From Hygrocybe punicea (Eukaryota; Basidiomycota; Agaricomycetes; Agaricales; Hygrophoraceae), in NCBI GenBank assembly GCA_963556145.1, contig OY744463.1, positions 3,534,001-3,598,000 on the forward strand: a DNA stretch of 64,000 bases. The letters run 5' to 3'. Within the stretch, counting starts at the first letter, position 1; every line of letters starts with the position of its first letter. Below the pieces are notes generated by a model. That model was not told the DNA's origin. It was given only the letters and a program-made list of their open reading frames with translations, and did not search any database. Both the position numbers and the translations under genes were made by a program. Positions 60,245-64,000 of this stretch are shown here, one piece after another.

Positions 60245-61620
60245 CCCAACATCCCCCATACCAGAGGTTCATCCCCGCACCCCGGACTGCCAATCCCCAC
60301 CACAGACGACGAGAGGGGACCCATTGGGGTCAGTTGGGCCCAACATGGTGAGTTCCCGCGGCCCCGTTTGCCCGCAATGACCCCACCTGTCCCCATACCC
60401 CCCATCCCAGAACTCTACCCCGGGACCTCGGATCGCCATTCCCCGCCGTACAGACACAGGAGGGACCCATTGGGGTCTGTGGAGCGCAAAATGGCGAGTT
60501 CCCGCGGCCCCGTTTGCCCGCAATGACCCCACCTGTCCCCATACCCCCCACACCAAATCTCTACCCCCGGACCTCGGATGGCCAAGCCCCGCCCCACACA
60601 TGCAGAAGGCACCCATTGGGGGTGATTGACCGCAAAATGGTGCGTTGCCGCAGCCCCGTTGGCCCGTGCTGACCCCCTCTTGCCCCATACCCCCCCTACC
60701 AGATCTCTACCCCCGGACCTCGGACGGCCAATCCCCGCCCCACACAGTTGGATGGGACCCAATGGGGTCGGACGAGCGCGAAACCCCGCATTCGTTCGAC
60801 CCCGTTGGCCCACACTGGCCCCACCTCTCCCCATACCCCCCCCTGCCAGAACTCTACCCCCGGACTTCGGACGGCCAATCCCCGCCCCACACATTTAGGA
60901 AGGACCAATTGGGGTCGATTGAGCGCAGAATGGTGCGTTCGTTCGTCCCCGTTGACCCGCGCTGACCCCCTCTTTCCCCATACCCCCCCTACCAGATCTC
61001 TACCCCGGGACCTCGGACGGCCAATCCCCGCCATACACACTTAGCAGGGACCCATTGGGGTCGATTGAGCACAAAATTGAGGGTACGTTCGACCCCGTTG
61101 CCTCGCGCTGACCCCCTCTTTCCCCATCCCCCCCCTACCAGATCTCTACCCCGGGACCTCGGACGGCCAATCCCCGCCACACACAGTTGGATGGGACCCA
61201 ATGGGGTCGGACGAGCGCAAAACCGCGCATTCGTTCAACCCCGTTGGCCCACGCTGGCCCCACCTCTCCCCATACCCCCCCCCTCCCAGATCTCTACCCC
61301 GGGCTCTCGGATCGTAAAACCCCGCCACATACACACGGATGGGACCCACTGGGGTCGTTTGAGCACGAAATCGCGCCTCCGTTCAGTCCCATTGCCTCGC
61401 GCTGCCCCCACCTCTCCTAATACCCCTCCCCCCCCTCCCAGATCTCTACCCCCGGACCTCGGATCCAAAAACCCCGCCACATACACAGGGATGGGACCCA
61501 CTGGGGTCGTTTGAGCACGAGATTGCGCCTCTGTTCGGTCCCATTGCCTCGCGCTGCCCCCACCTCTCCTAATACCCCCCCCCTCCAGATCTCTACCCCC
61601 AGCTTTCAGATTGCCATCCC
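60245..61620 (+). repeat. Tandem satellite, period about 146 bp, nine copies
   Basis: The word GGACCCAnTGGGGTC recurs at about 60316, 60462, 60608, 60754, 60900, 61047, 61193, 61341 and 61493, that is, every 146-152 bp. Each unit also has CCCCATACCCCCC, CCAGATCTCTACCCC, GGACCTCGGA and AATCCCCGCC. It is C-rich on the plus strand. Divergence between units is modest and the later units are longer. Long open frames on both strands here result from the lack of AT-rich stops; 146 is not a multiple of 3, so no frame runs in phase through the units. Confidence 0.92.
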
Positions 61621-61834
61621 CACCTCCACGTAGTTATTATTTTGATTATTCTGGATGCTCTGCTTCCACTGGCTGACCCACCTCCACCTCATACCACTGT
61701 ACCATAGAATTAAATTATGAATATATTTATTATTATAAGAAATTGGTTTGGCTAACTTTGACATGGAAAAAATTATTATTATCAATAACCAAATGCACAA
61801 TTATGGAGCAAGGTGCTACCAAATGTGTGTAAAT

Positions 61835-62050
61835 CTGCTATGAGCAGCCACTGCAAAACGGGTGCTATGGGTGTTTGTGAGCGAAGCGAACAAACATCAG
61901 TGGCACAAAAGCATGTAACTTGGCTATGAGTAGCCACTGGAGAACGGGTGCTACGGGTGTTTGTGAGCGAAGCGAACAAACATCAGTGGCACCAAAAGCA
62001 TGTAACTCTGCTGTGAGTAGCCACTGCAGCACGGGTGTTGCAGGTGGACA
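61835..62050 (+). repeat. 86-bp tandem repeat, about 2.4 copies, with stem-loop
   Basis: Copies begin near 61838, 61924 and 62011. Shared sequence includes AGCCACTG, ACGGGTGCTA and GTGTTTGTGAGCGAAGCGAA followed by CAAACATCAGTGGCAC. TGTTTG and CAAACA can pair around GAGCGAAGCG, giving a small hairpin in each full copy. Confidence 0.85.
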
Positions 62051-62139
62051 TTTCCTTCATTCACATACATAAGTGACACAAAAACTGTGAATTTGAGATA
62101 GCTATTCTGATAAATACTGACAAAGAAAACCCAGAAAAT

Positions 62140-62450
62140 ACATTGGAGATAAAATAAAATAAAATAAAAATCATTGACACTGTAGGAAAGAAATTCAAAA
62201 CAAAATAAAGTAAAATAAAATGAACTGCAACGAAATGAAGTCACACTGTAGGAAACAAATTTACAATAAATTACAATAAAATGTGAAAGAAAATCACATA
62301 AGTAAATGTACAATAAATTCAAATAAATTCAAGTAAATCCCAATAAATTCCAACAAATTCACAGAAATTCAATAAATTCAAATAAATTCACATAAATTCA
62401 ATAAATTCAAATAAATTCAAATAAATTTATCATAAAATAAAATAAAACAA
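62140..62450. repeat. AT-rich low-complexity region with AATAAATTCA-type units
   Basis: Units such as AATAAATTCA and AAATAAATTC are repeated, with AAAATAAAATAAA runs at 62150-62170 and 62430-62450. No gene is seen from 61620 to 62905; the remainder is AT-rich. Confidence 0.8.
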
Positions 62451-62905
62451 AACTAACTAACACCGAAGCAACGCTCGGGTACCATCTAGTCTCAGGAAAT
62501 GTTGCCCAGGAACCACTTTACCCTCAAATTCCAACATTGGCCCTGGCTGCCCTGCAACGCCGAAATGTCAATGGGGAAAAATGTACCGACAAATCGGAAT
62601 CCGAGTGTTCAATACAACCGTGGGTGGACAAATATCTACTGTGACCATCAAGAATATTATTGATTGTTGAACAACGAGATCTCGTCAAAAATCCCTTCAA
62701 GTTGAACTCCATCAAGGCGCCAACGCCACAACAAACGGATAACCTGAATCCTATACCCTTACATAATTTATCAAAAAAACAGTTAGGTTGATCATGATAT
62801 TGGTAAAGGGATATGGACTTCTTCTGCCGTGGACTTGCACGATTATGCCAGGCCAAAATATTCAGTACGCAGCACAAGAATACAGACGGAACGTAAAATA
62901 TGGTA

Positions 62906-64000
62906 TCATTCTCTATGGGTACCGCCCATCAGGAGCGCCATCAAGTCGTGGGCGGGTTGGTTGTTAGCACCTGGAAGGCCTGGCTGTTGAAGATGCGGCG
63001 GTAAAAGGTGGGGAATCATATGGGGAGGTAAATGCTGTTGCGGTTGCCGCATTGCGAGAAGAGGCAGCTGAGTCGCAGGCCCTTGCTGGGGACCGAATCC
63101 GCCGCTTCCGCCTCTGGATACGCCGCCAATAGGTCCACCCATTCCCAGCAGTTGTGCCTGACTGCAACGCAAGTCCGTATTGCCAGGATGCCCGAGTCCT
63201 GACATGGAATTATGTGCAATAGGGTTCTGTAACTGATGTGCGCCGGGAGGGGGGAGGCGCATCTGTGGGCCCCCACTGTAACCGGGTCCGCCCCCCGGAG
63301 AAACGAAGTTATTGAAGGGCTGGGAAGGTCCATTTCCATGCAAGGTGCCATGCAAGACCCCTGATGGCATTCCCGGAATCCCGAGGAACTGAGAAGGCTC
63401 GTGCGGCGTGCGACTGCCAAGATTTGCCAGACCGGGCGGTAATCGTTGGGGATGGTTTTGTAATGAGTTTTGGTTGGAAATAGGTGAAGGCCCACCGCGA
63501 TACTGAGGTTGCTGCAGTGGTAAGCCGACATTCCGACCTACGTTCTGTTGATAGAGAGGCCCAGAGTACATTTGCTCAAGGCCACGTTGCTGAAGGGGCA
63601 CACGCTGAGCATTGAAATCGTCCAGTGGCTCCGAGAACATACTGCCTTCCCTGTTACGTGCGGTAGGAGCAGAACGGAGGCCAGGAACCAGTCCGTCGGG
63701 CATGAAGTTTCTCTCATCTACGCGACTCTCGTACAACGCTTCAGCACGACTATTCGAGAGAATATGCTGCTGCTGCTGTATTTGCTGATGTTGTAGCGAA
63801 TGGAGGTGGCTCTGGCCCTGTCCGAAAGAAACATTGAGTCCATTGCCTATGCTACCTTGTTGGCCCTAGAAACCCATAGTATCCGAAGTCAATCAGTGAA
63901 CCATACCGCAGGAAAGCAACATACCTGCGTAGAATTATTCAACATAGCAAAGATATCGTCCATGGCTCTGTTATCACCGTTCGCTCCAGGTGCGCCATGA
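62906..64000 (-). CDS. Gln/Pro/Gly-rich low-complexity protein (5' end outside window)
   Basis: The C-terminal part of a larger gene. The first visible exon piece (64000 down to about 63925) encodes NRAMDDIFAMLNNSTQ, then an intron of about 57 bp (GTATGT to TTCTAG) leads to GQQGSIGNGLNVSFGQGQS. Next come a poly-Gln stretch (QHQQIQQQQH), VDERNFMPDGLVPGLRSAPT, and a long Gln/Gly/Pro-rich tail ending HDLMALLMGGTHRE at 62906. This composition is typical of RNA-granule or transcription-cofactor proteins. The short DDIFAMLN helix motif could be a binding site. I cannot name the family. Confidence 0.75.

Noticed and set aside
60096..61514. Many long open frames on both strands across the GC-rich tandem array
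   Set aside because: They follow from the lack of AT-rich stop codons in C-rich repeats. The 146-bp period is not a multiple of three, so the frame changes in every unit; there is no conserved protein pattern.
62524..62877. 117-codon minus-strand frame after the Gln-rich gene
   Set aside because: No recognised motif, lies directly downstream of that gene's stop, and is likely 3' UTR or AT-rich spacer.

Overview
This is nuclear DNA from a filamentous fungus, most likely an agaricomycete mushroom (Basidiomycota). Genes are dense and lie on both strands. Most are cut by many 45-75 bp GT-AG introns. The encoded proteins are fungal (septin, Elongator, INO80 and ISWI subunits, the fungal alpha-aminoadipate lysine pathway, many Ser/Pro-rich proteins). 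There is no bacterial operon structure, CRISPR array or convincing tRNA.

Layout. 1-2.6 kb: a partial leucine-rich-repeat gene and a small unknown gene. 2.7-10 kb: Elongator subunit ELP4, inner-membrane peptidase IMP1, a TTC1-type TPR co-chaperone, a TULIP/BPI-like unknown and saccharopine dehydrogenase LYS1. 10.4-16.4 kb: a disordered unknown, the first of two paralogous INO80 Ies1-like genes, the small-exon gene TIM8, and a PlsC-type acyltransferase. 16.6-26 kb: an F-box/LRR-like protein, a 1040-residue alpha/beta hydrolase, a single-pass membrane protein and the second Ies1 paralog. 26-27.8 kb: mostly non-coding, with a strong hairpin. 27.8-41.5 kb: MIT-domain protein, Cdc11-type septin, mitochondrial MutS homolog MSH1, Aco2-type aconitase and eIF3k. 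41.6-51 kb: vacuolar amino-acid transporter, an Itc1/ACF1-type ISWI subunit and a large disordered protein. 51.6-53.1 kb: a decayed transposon with 79-bp terminal inverted repeats. 53.4-57.8 kb: Gfo/Idh/MocA oxidoreductase and a B-type cyclin. 57.8-62.9 kb: gene-poor, with a 146-bp-period satellite, an 86-bp repeat and AT-rich low-complexity DNA. 62.9-64 kb: the end of a Gln/Pro/Gly-rich protein gene.

How the genes relate. This is mainly housekeeping sequence, not a dedicated cluster. Four products work in mitochondria: IMP1 (presequence processing), TIM8 (carrier import), MSH1 (mtDNA repair) and aconitase. LYS1 and the Aco2-type aconitase belong to the same lysine pathway. ELP4, Ies1 (twice) and Itc1/ACF1 are chromatin or tRNA-modification factors.

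The most unusual signals are gene-structure features that simple ORF finding misses. The aconitase gene closes in frame only with exons of 9, 11, 22 and 8 nt. The Gfo/Idh/MocA gene needs exons of 8 and 6 nt plus two GC-AG introns, and TTC1 has another GC-AG intron. Also notable are the two Ies1-like paralogs 10 kb apart, a CACRTG palindrome repeated in many promoters, the two-ORF transposon, and the nucleosome-length satellite. Exon boundaries were worked out by hand from reading frames, splice consensus and family motifs; none has been checked against RNA.
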